Shown here in pieces: positions 50,408 through 59,588 of a stretch of 64,000 nucleotides of DNA. The stretch is from positions 1-64,000 of the IMG/VR virus record IMGVR_UViG_3300010354_000081. One strand, 5' to 3'. This DNA comes from a virus. The first letter of the stretch is position 1. Each line of letters opens with the position of its first letter. The position numbers and the translations under genes were made by a program. The notes under the pieces are model-generated. The model worked only from the letters and a program-made list of their open reading frames with translations, had not been told where the DNA came from and ran no database searches.

Positions 50408-52315
50408 TTATAAACCACCGTGGGCGTTGGAACAACTTGATTGGTCAATTATTGCGGCAGCCAAATCGCCAAAATCGGTTGCGTTGCCTGTTGTGGCGAT
50501 TGTGATGTAATCAATGATATTCACTTGTACAGAACCATTGTCTCCACCCCCAAACACACCTCTTGTTCCGCTTGATGTGCCAGTAATTCCATATCTGGCT
50601 GATGTCAAATCGCCGAAGTCTGTAGCGTTTCCAGTAGAAGCAATAGTTACGTAATCCACTACATTTTGAGCCGCGAAACTTGGAGAAGTGGATAATCCAC
50701 CGGCAAACACCCCTCGTGTTGAAGATGAGCAAGCAGCTAAATAATAACGAGCTACTGTTAAATCACCAAAATCAATTGCGTTGCCAGTAGAAGCAATTGT
50801 GATGTAATCAATAATGTTGCTGTTTGGAGTGTTGCCGCCACCAAATAACCCTCGGGTTGTTGACGAACATCCAGCCAAATAATACTGCGCTCTCGTCAAA
50901 TCGCCAAAATCTAGGGCATTACCGACAGAGGCAATTGTTACGTAGTCTATGACATTTGATGCGCTTGCCCCAAACCCGCCACCAAAAATTCCTCTAGTTG
51001 ATGATGCACAAGCTCCAAGTGCATAACGAGCTACAGTTAAGTCGCCAAAATCAGAAGTTTTCCCAAACGAAGAAAATTCAATGTAATCTATTACGTTTAC
51101 GGCTGCCACGTTGTTGCTACCCAAAGCAAATAAACTCCGAGTAGAAGAAGCGCAAGCAGCTCCAGCATTTGCCGCAAATGACAACTCTCCAAACATCATT
51201 GCATTACCCGTTGTGGCAATGTTTACGTATTGGATTGAAGCTTGAATGAGACTGACTGTTAATCCACCCCCAAACAGCGCCATCGCAGCACTTGTCGGCG
51301 TGGGTTGGACTGCGGCAGCGGCGGAGGAGCAGCCAGCCAAATCTCTTCTTGCTTCCGTTAAATCTCCAAAATCAATAGCATTGCCTGTGCTGGCTATGGT
51401 GACGTAATCAATAATGTTTGTATTAGAGATTGAACTAGTGAACCCCCCGCCAAACAACCCTCTCGTCGCAGAAGCACAAGCACCTAAAGCATAACGACCG
51501 AGCGTCAAATCACCAAAATCCAAAGAATTGCCTAAAGTGGCGATTGTTATATATTGAATTACGTTTGAGTACGTGCTCCCCGTTGTTCCACCACCAAACA
51601 GTCCGCGTGTGTCTGAAGAACAGGCCGCCATTCTTGCTTCCGCAACAAGAACGTCGCCAAAATCCACCGCATCGCCCGCCGAAGCAATGGTGATGTAATC
51701 AATGACATTAGAATAAGATGCTGCCAAACCAGCGCCGAATATCCCCCTTGTGGAAGACCCACATCCGGCTAAATATTCTCTTGCAACCGTCAAGTCGCCA
51801 AAATCTGTAGCATTGCCAGTTGAAGCTATCGTAATGTAATCAATTACGTTGCTGTTAGTTGGGGTTGACCCCCCACCAAAAACTCCACGAACATAATTTG
51901 AGCAGCCAGCAGCACGCTGCCTTGCAACAGTCAAATCACCAAAATCTACCGCATTCCCCGGAGTAGAAAAAGTTACATAATCAATGACATTAGTAACCGA
52001 CTCCCCACCCGCAAAAACACCCCTGACAGAAGAAGAACAAGAAGCCAAAGCCCTTCTTTCAACACTTGTGTCACCAAAATCGGTAGCGTTTCCTAAAGTT
52101 GAAATAATCACTTTGTCTATGACGTTGCTGCCAGCGCCACCAGCAAATAAACCAATCGGCGCAGCATTCCCCGCAATAGGCCACAGCCCTTGCTTCAACC
52201 AGAAAGCCACCTGATCCAGCGTCCATACACCTTTGGCTGCACCGTCTTGAAATGGGCCAGCAGGAGCTACAGGCACTGGCCTAATGATCCCAGCGTTCCA
52301 GTCTGCGATTCCCAT
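50408..52315 (-). CDS. Large fibre with twelve propeller repeats
   Basis: A 635-residue protein. The N-terminal anchor (GVWTLDQVAFWLKQGLWP) is followed by twelve repeats of the type NVIDYVTIAS-TGNAIDFGDLTVAR-...-CSSSTRG-FGGG. Units 6 and 7 are separated by an AAVQPTPTSAAM linker, so the protein looks like two six-unit domains. Each unit has the Gly-Gly and beta pattern of a Kelch-like propeller blade. It ends CSNAHGGL like its neighbour. Likely a receptor-binding fibre. Confidence 0.8.
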   Translation of the reverse strand: MGIADWNAGIIRPVPVAPAGPFQDGAAKGVWTLDQVAFWLKQGLWPIAGNAAPIGLFAGGAGSNVIDKVIISTLGNATDFGDTSVERRALASCSSSVRGVFAGGESVTNVIDYVTFSTPGNAVDFGDLTVARQRAAGCSNYVRGVFGGGSTPTNSNVIDYITIASTGNATDFGDLTVAREYLAGCGSSTRGIFGAGLAASYSNVIDYITIASAGDAVDFGDVLVAEARMAACSSDTRGLFGGGTTGSTYSNVIQYITIATLGNSLDFGDLTLGRYALGACASATRGLFGGGFTSSISNTNIIDYVTIASTGNAIDFGDLTEARRDLAGCSSAAAAVQPTPTSAAMALFGGGLTVSLIQASIQYVNIATTGNAMMFGELSFAANAGAACASSTRSLFALGSNNVAAVNVIDYIEFSSFGKTSDFGDLTVARYALGACASSTRGIFGGGFGASASNVIDYVTIASVGNALDFGDLTRAQYYLAGCSSTTRGLFGGGNTPNSNIIDYITIASTGNAIDFGDLTVARYYLAACSSSTRGVFAGGLSTSPSFAAQNVVDYVTIASTGNATDFGDLTSARYGITGTSSGTRGVFGGGDNGSVQVNIIDYITIATTGNATDFGDLAAAIIDQSSCSNAHGGL

Positions 52316-53275
52316 TTATAGACCTCCGTGTGCGTTGGAGCAAGCTGCAAGACCATATCTCGCAACAGTTAAATCGCCAAAATCGATAGCATTGCCAGTT
52401 GTATCTATAGTCACATATTGAATAACATTAGTTATACTACTTTGACCTCCCGCCCATACCCCTCTTGTTGCACTAGAACAAGCAGAGAGTTGGTCTACTG
52501 CGTTTATTAAGTCGCCAAAATCTATTGTGTTTCCTACGGATGCAATGGTGATGTATTCAATCACATTGGTAAATGCACTTCCCAAATCTGTAGTGCCGCC
52601 ACCAAACAATCCTCTTGTAGAAGAAGAACATCCAGCTAATTTTTGTTTGCCCGTCAATAAGTCACCAAAATCAATTGCGTTTCCGGTAGAGGCGATAGTT
52701 ACATAATCAATTACATTTTGAACCGCCCCAAGATTTTGACCTCCAGCAAAAACACCTCTTGTAGTAGATGAACACGCAGCAAGACCTCTTCTTCTAACAG
52801 TTAAATCGCCGAAATCAATTACGTTGCCAGTAGTCGCTATTGTTATATATTCAATTGTGTTGTAATTAACATTTCCATTTTCATCATATCCGCCGCCAAA
52901 TAAACCACGAGTTTGTGATGAACATGCTGTTAAAAAATAATTTGTGACGCTTAAATCTCCAAAATCTATGGCATTACCGACCGAAGCTATAGTAATGTAA
53001 TCAATGACGTTGCGACCAGAAGGTGATATATACCCACCACCAAAAATACCCCGAGTAGAGGACGAACAAGAACTTAAACTATCTCTTGCTAATGTTAGAT
53101 CGCCAAAATCTGAAGCATTGCCAGTAGAAGATAATAATATTCTGTCGATGACGTTTGATGCTGCTGTTGAATAGCCACCACCAAATACGCCATAAGGGAA
53201 AAAACTTGTCCAATTCCCCTGCGCCACCGCTTGATATACCGCTGGAAGACTCCAGACTCCGCTATATGACGGCAT
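52316..53275 (-). CDS. Fibre paralog with six propeller repeats
   Basis: A 319-residue paralog of the gene at 50408. N-terminal GVWSLPAVYQAVAQGNW, then six NVIDYITIAS...FGDL...CSS..RG units, ending CSNAHGGL. The stop codon directly abuts the next start. Six blades would make one closed propeller. Confidence 0.8.
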   Translation of the reverse strand: MPSYSGVWSLPAVYQAVAQGNWTSFFPYGVFGGGYSTAASNVIDRILLSSTGNASDFGDLTLARDSLSSCSSSTRGIFGGGYISPSGRNVIDYITIASVGNAIDFGDLSVTNYFLTACSSQTRGLFGGGYDENGNVNYNTIEYITIATTGNVIDFGDLTVRRRGLAACSSTTRGVFAGGQNLGAVQNVIDYVTIASTGNAIDFGDLLTGKQKLAGCSSSTRGLFGGGTTDLGSAFTNVIEYITIASVGNTIDFGDLINAVDQLSACSSATRGVWAGGQSSITNVIQYVTIDTTGNAIDFGDLTVARYGLAACSNAHGGL

Positions 53276-53332
53276 TAGAGGCCTCCGTGATCATTTGACT
53301 TCTTTCTCATGTAAAAAGCCGCCTAATTAGAC

Positions 53333-54538
53333 TCAAGGTTGTTGTGCTGGATTTCCATCACACGTAGCACAAAATCCAGCGTGTGTTCTAGACAAATCCC
53401 CAAAATCAATTGCATTTCCTGCGGAATCAATGGTTATGTAATTTATGTTATTGAACCCAACAGTCGTTTGGCCTCCAGCAATTAAGCCTCTAGTCGCGGT
53501 ACAAGCCGCCGCCATGCCTTGAGCTGCATAGAGCATATCCCCAAAGTCTGTAGCATTACCAGTAGACGCCATGGTCACGTAATCAATTACATTGACTCGT
53601 GTTCCACCTGTGGTTCTTCCGCCAGCCCAAATACCCCGTGTTGCATTAGAGCAGGACGAAATGCGCTCTCGTTCTACTGTTAAATCACCAAAATCGATTG
53701 CGTTGCCTGTCGTAGCTATGGTTATGTAATCTAAAATGTTGTAATAGGCACCAGAAGCAAAATCATTACCACCACCAAAAACACCGCGCGTTGATGTAGC
53801 ACAACCCTGTGCCCACCCTCTTGCGACACTTAAATTGCCAAAACTTATAGCATTGCCCGTTGTCGCAATGGTTACATAATTCATTGTTGCAACAGAAGCG
53901 GTGCTTCCATTGTCGCCCCCCGCAAAAACCGCTCTAGTGTTGTTTGAACATCCAGCCATCGCTGCGATCAAGGCAGTTAAATCGCCAAAGTCCGCAGTTA
54001 CACCACCAGCCGCATAAGTAAAATACTGAATCACGTTGGATGTTGTGTTATTTGCCGCCAGTACGGCTCGTGTATTTGATCCACCCGCTGCGGTAGACGC
54101 CGTTGGCAATCCAGTTCCAAAGTCAGCAAAATCTATCGCATTAGACAAGCTCGTTACCGCAACACGATCTATGACGTTGCCACCCGTAGAACCGCCAAAC
54201 CAAAACGCATAGGGTGGCGCAGGCGTCACACTTCCACTCGCCGCGCTGAACGGACTTGGGCCAAACGTATTCAACGCCCACACTTGGAACGTATACGCCG
54301 TGCCATTCGTGAGGCCAGTAACAGTAACCGGCGAAGAAGCGCCACTCGCAGTAATCCGATCAGGATTGGAAACAGCGTAATACGCAGAAATAGCACTGCC
54401 GCCCACATTTGAAGGAGCGGTAAACGCAACAGACGCTTGTGCATCCCCACCCGTCGCCGTACCAATCGTCGGCGCGTTAGGAACTTGCAGCGGATCGTAG
54501 CCCGGATATATGTATCCAGCAGGAGGACGTAGTGGCAT
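53333..54538 (-). CDS. Fibronectin III plus six-repeat propeller fibre
   Basis: A 401-residue protein. Residues about 20-105 form a fibronectin type III-like domain (PNAPTIGTATGGDAQASVAF, VTVTGLTNGTAYTFQVWAL). Six repeats of the same NVIDY...FGDL kind follow, the first one diverged (FADFGTG). The C-terminus differs from the two paralogs. Probably another receptor-binding fibre subunit. Confidence 0.8.
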   Translation of the reverse strand: MPLRPPAGYIYPGYDPLQVPNAPTIGTATGGDAQASVAFTAPSNVGGSAISAYYAVSNPDRITASGASSPVTVTGLTNGTAYTFQVWALNTFGPSPFSAASGSVTPAPPYAFWFGGSTGGNVIDRVAVTSLSNAIDFADFGTGLPTASTAAGGSNTRAVLAANNTTSNVIQYFTYAAGGVTADFGDLTALIAAMAGCSNNTRAVFAGGDNGSTASVATMNYVTIATTGNAISFGNLSVARGWAQGCATSTRGVFGGGNDFASGAYYNILDYITIATTGNAIDFGDLTVERERISSCSNATRGIWAGGRTTGGTRVNVIDYVTMASTGNATDFGDMLYAAQGMAAACTATRGLIAGGQTTVGFNNINYITIDSAGNAIDFGDLSRTHAGFCATCDGNPAQQP

Positions 54539-54547
54539 GACGCCCCC

Positions 54548-54925
54548 TTATGAGTTTATTTCTTCCCAACTTGCATTCACGACCAAATCACTGGCAGTAC
54601 CCGCTGTCGCACCAATCGACTGATTCTCTAGCAAGTAGAAAGATGTCGTCTTATCAGTCACGATTAGCGTCGCATCAGCAGGTACAGATACGGTCGATAC
54701 AATCGGGAACGCCGTGCCGCCTAAAGCAGCCGCGCTGTATACGCTGATCGTAATATCCGCAGCATTCGTGCCGTCTACGTTAGCAACCGTGATCGAGTTG
54801 ATCTTGTAGACCTTACCGCTTGATGCTGCGTTACTAGCAATCGACGTTGCGCTTGTCGTAGTCAAAGACGTTTGCGACGAATTACCAAGAATAGTCGTAA
54901 CGTTTACGATGTTTGGGTTTGCCAT
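54548..54925 (-). CDS. Small structural protein (Thr/Ser/Ala-rich)
   Basis: A 125-residue beta-rich protein (KVYKINSITVANVDGTNAAD, then IVSTVSVPADATLIVTDK). I recall similar small virion proteins in aquatic phages. Lies between fibre genes; likely a tail- or fibre-associated protein. Confidence 0.65.
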   Translation of the reverse strand: MANPNIVNVTTILGNSSQTSLTTTSATSIASNAASSGKVYKINSITVANVDGTNAADITISVYSAAALGGTAFPIVSTVSVPADATLIVTDKTTSFYLLENQSIGATAGTASDLVVNASWEEINS

Positions 54926-54934
54926 GATGGTTCC

Positions 54935-55738
54935 TTATAGTCCGAAGATCATTGCGAATGCGATGGACTGGCCTTTAGATACGCCAGCAGACGCGGGAGT
55001 AGTCCAAGAAAGACCGCCTGAACCGTCTGTTGTTAAAACTTGATTAGCGTCACCATCTGTAGTGGGCATTGTTAATGTATAGCTTGACGACAAAACAGCA
55101 GGGGCTTGAATAGCTACATATTCTCCGCCAGACGAATCTTGAAGTCTAAGATCACCTTGCGTTGTAATATCTACTTGTGTAGCAACTACCGTACTTGGGG
55201 TCGTAGCCCCTACTGTTCCGTTGATTGGGCCTGAGAATCCTGCTGCGGTTAACGTAGTTCCATTAAACGTCAGGTTTGCAGAGCCAGCTAAATTACCACT
55301 ACTATTGTATTGAACTTGCGTATCAGAACCACCCGCTGAAGCACCCACCCGAACAAAATCTGACCCGTTCCAAGCGCAAAGTGCTTTATCTCCTGCACCA
55401 ACAGTTACACCCGTGGTTGCCGATCCTTTTAAAACTACCGCAGCATCAGACTGATTAATGACGATATAAGCTTTAGACTGGCTTGGGGCAATGATATTTC
55501 TACTTACACCCGGTGTTCCTGTTGGGATAAGGATTGCGCATCGGGCTTCATTTGCCGCACCAGAACCAGTGGTAGATAACGTCCAATTACCCGAAGTAAC
55601 GGAAGCCGTGGCGGTTGCAGCGATAGCATCTTCAACTAGCTCAGTAATGCTGTCGTTAACAGTCGTGCCCCAAGTGCCTTGTAATTCCCCGGTAACTGGG
55701 AGGGCAAACCCCAGTAACGATGTATACGATGTAGGCAT
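54935..55738 (-). CDS. Tail fibre-like protein
   Basis: A 267-residue protein. The N-terminus (SYTSLLGFALPVTGELQGTWG) is the common anchor of phage fibres in this group, followed by Thr/Ser/Gly-rich beta repeats and QVLTTDGSGGLSWTTP, a motif seen in collar and fibre proteins. It ends SIAFAMIFGL. Confidence 0.75.
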   Translation of the reverse strand: MPTSYTSLLGFALPVTGELQGTWGTTVNDSITELVEDAIAATATASVTSGNWTLSTTGSGAANEARCAILIPTGTPGVSRNIIAPSQSKAYIVINQSDAAVVLKGSATTGVTVGAGDKALCAWNGSDFVRVGASAGGSDTQVQYNSSGNLAGSANLTFNGTTLTAAGFSGPINGTVGATTPSTVVATQVDITTQGDLRLQDSSGGEYVAIQAPAVLSSSYTLTMPTTDGDANQVLTTDGSGGLSWTTPASAGVSKGQSIAFAMIFGL

Positions 55739-55749
55739 GTCTATCCTCT

Positions 55750-56835
55750 TTACGCTACTAATTCTTCCTGTTCGGTATTAACTGCATTCCAACCAGCGTT
55801 TTGACTGTTACCGATCACGCCCCACGCCACATTTTGGTAGTCGTTAATCGTACTCCAGCCCCTAAACACTATAGTACCAACTGCACCGGTGCCTTGAACA
55901 CCCGTAACTAAAACGCTGTCATCAACTTCAAATCCAACTGCCCCGATAGCCCCTGTTGCAGATACACTAGCTATTACTGGTATGACTACAGTTTCAGCAT
56001 CTCCAACAGCTCCGGTAGCTTCAACCCCAGTAACAGATACATTAGCATCATACTGTGGGGTTACGGCACCAACTTCACCAGTTCCTTGTACCCCAACTGC
56101 AACAATATCGATTGCTATTGCTACATCACCAACTGCTCCAGTTCCATCGACTCCAGTTACTTCGTGAGTAACAACTAAAATTAATCCAGAACCATCAACA
56201 AAACCTGCGGCACTTACACCATTTACCGGGACAACATCATCAACACGTATGGTTACATCATTTACTGCACCTGTTCCAGAAACTCCCGCTGGTGTAACAG
56301 CTACCTCTAGAACAATAAACCCATCTACTGCTCCAGTACCTACTACCCCTGTTGGTACAACTATTTTTGCGACATAAACAAATACGTCGCCTACTGCACC
56401 GGTTCCGACCAGATTGTCAGTGTCAGGAACAACAACGTCATCAACTTGTACAATGAACCCGCCAATTTCACCAACGCCTTGAACGCCGGTTACTACTATT
56501 GTGTCACTGACGGATACAACTACATCACCTACCGCACCGCTACCAACTATACCGGTTGGATTTTGGATTACCGTAGGAACGATAAATCCATCTACATCCC
56601 CTGTGGCGCTAACACCAACCACCTGAGTTGTATCGCTAATGGATACAACTACATTCTCTACTGCTCCGGTACCTACTACTCCGGTAGGTGTTTCAGTTAT
56701 TGCTATTAATACAGAACCTACCGCACCTGTGCCAGATACGCCATCCGTAATTGCATACGCCGGAGATACCCCACTCCATGTGTTGTACCCCCAAGCGCCA
56801 CCACCCCAACCCTGATCCCAAGTTGTGGCTGCCAC
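55750..56835 (-). CDS. Fibre-like protein with 14 GTGAVG repeats
   Basis: A 361-residue acidic protein. Fourteen units of the type GVxGTGAVGDV, spaced about 20-30 residues apart, build a regular beta repeat. Trp/Asn-rich ends (WDQGWGGGAWGYNTW and AWGVIGNSQNAGWN) flank the repeats. Probably an elongated fibre or bristle; it may expand or contract. Confidence 0.7.
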   Translation of the reverse strand: MAATTWDQGWGGGAWGYNTWSGVSPAYAITDGVSGTGAVGSVLIAITETPTGVVGTGAVENVVVSISDTTQVVGVSATGDVDGFIVPTVIQNPTGIVGSGAVGDVVVSVSDTIVVTGVQGVGEIGGFIVQVDDVVVPDTDNLVGTGAVGDVFVYVAKIVVPTGVVGTGAVDGFIVLEVAVTPAGVSGTGAVNDVTIRVDDVVPVNGVSAAGFVDGSGLILVVTHEVTGVDGTGAVGDVAIAIDIVAVGVQGTGEVGAVTPQYDANVSVTGVEATGAVGDAETVVIPVIASVSATGAIGAVGFEVDDSVLVTGVQGTGAVGTIVFRGWSTINDYQNVAWGVIGNSQNAGWNAVNTEQEELVA

Positions 56836-56847
56836 ATTGCTTCCTTA

Positions 56848-57309
56848 TTAGGCGATTCTAATAATAGCGGTTGAGGCTGTTGCCGCCGGAAACTGAATCT
56901 GGAAGTCGCCCGACGATACTTGCTGGTCACCGCCAAAACTCAAAACCGCGCAGGCTGGATTACCAGAAGCTGTGTCGTTATAAATAATCCCGCCAGAAGT
57001 CGTAAACGTAGCCGATGTCCAAGTGGTGTTATCAAAGTCACATACTGCGGTCGTACCATCTGCAACTGGTGTTACTGACGTCAGAGTATTGCCCCCAGTC
57101 GTATAGCCTGAGCCGTTAGGCAACTCATCACTGTTACTAGTCAAGTTGTCGTAACTAGTTGTTGCAGCGCCATAGGTGCCCGTTAGCACGCCAGAAGCTT
57201 TGCCAAGAGCTAACTTAAACGTGTTCCCACCGGGGTTAGAAAAATTGTGTACTGCTTTTAGGATTTCGACTTTGAAAGAAGTCGGCATCGCTGTAGTAAA
57301 TCCGGCCAT
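56848..57309 (-). CDS. Structural protein, paralog of the gene at 57598
   Basis: A 153-residue protein (TSFKVEILKAVHNF... GGNTLTSVTP... TWTSATFTTSGGIIYND ... ASTAIIRIA). Its order of motifs matches the 138-residue protein two genes upstream, indicating duplication. Likely tail- or fibre-associated. Confidence 0.7.
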   Translation of the reverse strand: MAGFTTAMPTSFKVEILKAVHNFSNPGGNTFKLALGKASGVLTGTYGAATTSYDNLTSNSDELPNGSGYTTGGNTLTSVTPVADGTTAVCDFDNTTWTSATFTTSGGIIYNDTASGNPACAVLSFGGDQQVSSGDFQIQFPAATASTAIIRIA

Positions 57310-57310
57310 G

Positions 57311-57598
57311 TTAGCCCTCCAAAAGTTTAGTTAATTCAGGGTGTCCCACATCACGGAGACGGTTAGCAATCGTAGTGTGGTTTGATCTAACGCATTGGTT
57401 ACCGTAGTTAAGTAACACACCACGAATACTTTTCCTAAATGCTTCAGCTTGTTGCCGTAAAACTGGGTCTGCCGAAGCGCTTATGAAAATGATTCTATCC
57501 AACGTATTGTCCACCAACTCCTCTGGTGTGAACCCACGACCAGATACCGTAGTTGCTCTAATATCTCCCAATAATGCGCCGCCATTTGCTGATAGCAT
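57311..57598 (-). CDS. Conserved small protein, unknown
   Basis: A 95-residue helical protein (RGFTPEELVDNTLDRIIF... GHPELTKLLEG). I recall this family as common between adaptor and fibre genes in aquatic phages, with no known function. It starts with a TAATG overlap. Confidence 0.7.
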   Translation of the reverse strand: MLSANGGALLGDIRATTVSGRGFTPEELVDNTLDRIIFISASADPVLRQQAEAFRKSIRGVLLNYGNQCVRSNHTTIANRLRDVGHPELTKLLEG

Positions 57599-58014
57599 TA
57601 CGTCATCCTTATGATTGCACTGTTTGCTGCGTTCGCCGGGAACTCCACCGTAAAAGTCTGCCCCGCCACTATTTTGTCGTTACCAAAATCCAGCACCGCC
57701 ACAGATCGATTTGCCTTACTTGCGTTATAAATTAAAGCCCCTCGACAAGTAAACGACGCATTTGCCCAACTCGTATTACTAAAACTTACATACACCGTGG
57801 TGCCAGAAGTCTGTACCGTTGCACCTGTTAGCGTATTCCCACCAGCCACGTACCCAGTTCCTGTTATCTCATTGGTAGTTATGTACGCAGTCGTGTCCGC
57901 GTTCAAGTCCGCATAAGCCGTATAAAGCGCGATCTTTATCGTGTCTGTAAGAAGGTCGTGAATCCCCTCGTACAGTTCAGCTTTAAACGACGTAGTTTGA
58001 GTTTGAACAATCAT
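57598..58014 (-). CDS. Structural protein, paralog of the gene at 56848
   Basis: A 138-residue protein (TTSFKAELYEGIHDL, VAGGNTLTGATV, ASFTCRGALIYN, VEFPANAANSAIIRMT). Same layout as the gene at 56848. It overlaps the adaptor gene by 4 bases and the next gene by one. Confidence 0.7.
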   Translation of the reverse strand: MIVQTQTTSFKAELYEGIHDLLTDTIKIALYTAYADLNADTTAYITTNEITGTGYVAGGNTLTGATVQTSGTTVYVSFSNTSWANASFTCRGALIYNASKANRSVAVLDFGNDKIVAGQTFTVEFPANAANSAIIRMT

Positions 58015-58694
58015 TTAACTGGGTACCTAACTTGACCATTACGATAAGCATCCTGACGGTTCTTACCATCGCCGAGCTGTTTAGCCAGTGCTAATGCTTC
58101 GTCGTACCGTTGCTGATACTTCGCCATCAAATCTTGCTCGCCCTTCATAAACACATACGCTTCAAGCAACGAACCATACAGAAGAACTGAATCAAAGTTA
58201 TCCCCAAGCCACGACGTGCCAGATGGGTTATTGACCGTATCAGACATCGAAACTGGGTAGTAAAAGTAATGCAGTTCTACTGTGTAGTTAGAGTTAGGCG
58301 TCGGACCCAAAATAAACGACAACTCATTGGTTGGCGTCACCGGAGGAACGCTCGTCGTCGTAGGGCCAAAAATAGCGTAGTACTGAGGGATGCCTGTCGC
58401 AGTTGTGCTGTTGGGGTACGACTCACGGATAAAGTTCACATCCTTATCCAAAAGGTAGTAGTAATCCCCACTATCAATCACCGCCAAAGAAAACACCGAC
58501 AAAAAGTCACTTGGAGCCGACAGATATTTATTACCTGAAGTTAGCGACCCCGTGACGTTTTTGCGTAGCGCTGGGAACTGTATCGAGTTGTAGATACGCT
58601 GTTCGGCATTCTGCACGAACGTGGCGAGTTCAGTCGCCGTGAACGTATTCTCGGTATAGTCCTCAATGGTTGCGGTTAACTGCGCGTAGTTCAT
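58011..58694 (-). CDS. Head-to-tail adaptor (SU10-type)
   Basis: A 227-residue protein. It begins YAQLTATIEDYTENTFTATELATFVQNAEQRIYN, the helix-rich start of SU10-like adaptor proteins, followed by a beta section (ALRKNVTGSLTSGNKYLSAP) and a final helix. These proteins sit under the portal. Start at 58694 overlaps the preceding gene by one base. Confidence 0.78.
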   Translation of the reverse strand: MNYAQLTATIEDYTENTFTATELATFVQNAEQRIYNSIQFPALRKNVTGSLTSGNKYLSAPSDFLSVFSLAVIDSGDYYYLLDKDVNFIRESYPNSTTATGIPQYYAIFGPTTTSVPPVTPTNELSFILGPTPNSNYTVELHYFYYPVSMSDTVNNPSGTSWLGDNFDSVLLYGSLLEAYVFMKGEQDLMAKYQQRYDEALALAKQLGDGKNRQDAYRNGQVRYPVK

Positions 58695-58960
58695 CAGCCC
58701 ATCTTCCCGCTAATCTTGCGTCCCTTAGTTGCTGCGCCATATCCACGCATCTCGCCAACACCGTATGGATTGATCGGAGCGTAGTTGCCCTTGCTGATAC
58801 CACCAGTAGACATGTTCATCTCAGTCATGCACTGGGCACCAGTTTTGTAGCCCAAATAAGTCTGAACCTCGGTGCTCTTTCCTTCCATAGTATGCGGCGC
58901 GGCATACGTAGTCGCAGGACCAACTTCTTTACCTTTGACCTTCATAGAATATTTAGCCAT
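58694..58960 (-). CDS. Small basic virion-region protein
   Basis: An 88-residue Gly/Lys/Met-rich protein (MAKYSMKVKGKEVGPATTY...), ending KGRKISGKMG. One of a run of small basic proteins; not recognised. Confidence 0.65.
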   Translation of the reverse strand: MAKYSMKVKGKEVGPATTYAAPHTMEGKSTEVQTYLGYKTGAQCMTEMNMSTGGISKGNYAPINPYGVGEMRGYGAATKGRKISGKMG

Positions 58961-58962
58961 GA

Positions 58963-59148
58963 TTAAAGCCCCGTAGCACGAACTTTGCGAACAGGCGACT
59001 TCTGGTTGGCAACCTTAGCCAGACCACGCCCGAGCCGTTTCATTTCCTCGTTAGTCTTACCACCAGCCCGCATCTTCTTAGCGTGCATGCGCTGCTCGTG
59101 TTTTTTGACCTCACCAACAGCCACCTTTTTCATCTGAGACGTCTTCAT
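58963..59148 (-). CDS. Small very basic protein
   Basis: A 61-residue Lys/Arg-rich protein (MKTSQMKKVAVGEVKKHEQRMH...). AGGAG lies 6 bases before ATG in TTAGGAGTTAATATG, which matches half of the early-region repeat. Possibly DNA-binding inside the head. Confidence 0.65.
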   Translation of the reverse strand: MKTSQMKKVAVGEVKKHEQRMHAKKMRAGGKTNEEMKRLGRGLAKVANQKSPVRKVRATGL

Positions 59149-59156
59149 ATTAACTC

Positions 59157-59585
59157 CTAAGAAATTGAGATTGTCGCATTACCCACCGCAGTTTGAGCCA
59201 CAAGATCGTTTGGCGTTAGCCCTGCATCGTCACTTCTGGCTCCGCCCACCGGTGCCCAACCCCACTGAAACACCCGACTACCGCCTTCAGGAAACCCAAA
59301 CCCAAGCGGCGCTGTACTATTAGTCGTAAGCTCCTGTAGCCCACTTGTACCCGATACCCGATAACTTACATCTGGACGCGGCTCTCTAACAGCTTGTGGA
59401 TCATCCACCGGATACATCCCTAACTGCAACTGCGGGTGATCTGGGTCCCAACACGTTGGGCAAACCTTAATCTTGTACGGGCGGGTCTTAACCGTCTGGA
59501 TGCGTAGTTGCTTGAGCATATACCGCTGGGCGCAGCGGTCACACTCTGCAATCGCAAACTTACCAGAGGCAAACCGGTTTGGCAT
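59157..59585 (-). CDS. Zinc-ribbon virion-region protein
   Basis: A 142-residue protein with CDRC and CPTC knuckles about 28 residues apart (N-terminal zinc ribbon), then QLQLGMYPVDDPQA and a beta-like C-terminus. I recall this family next to adaptor genes in aquatic podovirus-like phages. Function unknown. Confidence 0.75.
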   Translation of the reverse strand: MPNRFASGKFAIAECDRCAQRYMLKQLRIQTVKTRPYKIKVCPTCWDPDHPQLQLGMYPVDDPQAVREPRPDVSYRVSGTSGLQELTTNSTAPLGFGFPEGGSRVFQWGWAPVGGARSDDAGLTPNDLVAQTAVGNATISIS

Positions 59586-59588
59586 GAC

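Noticed and set aside
59140-59160. TTAGGAGTTAATATG as a further member of the palindrome family
   Set aside because: Only the right half matches; the left half (TTAACA) is missing, so it is treated as an ordinary ribosome binding site.
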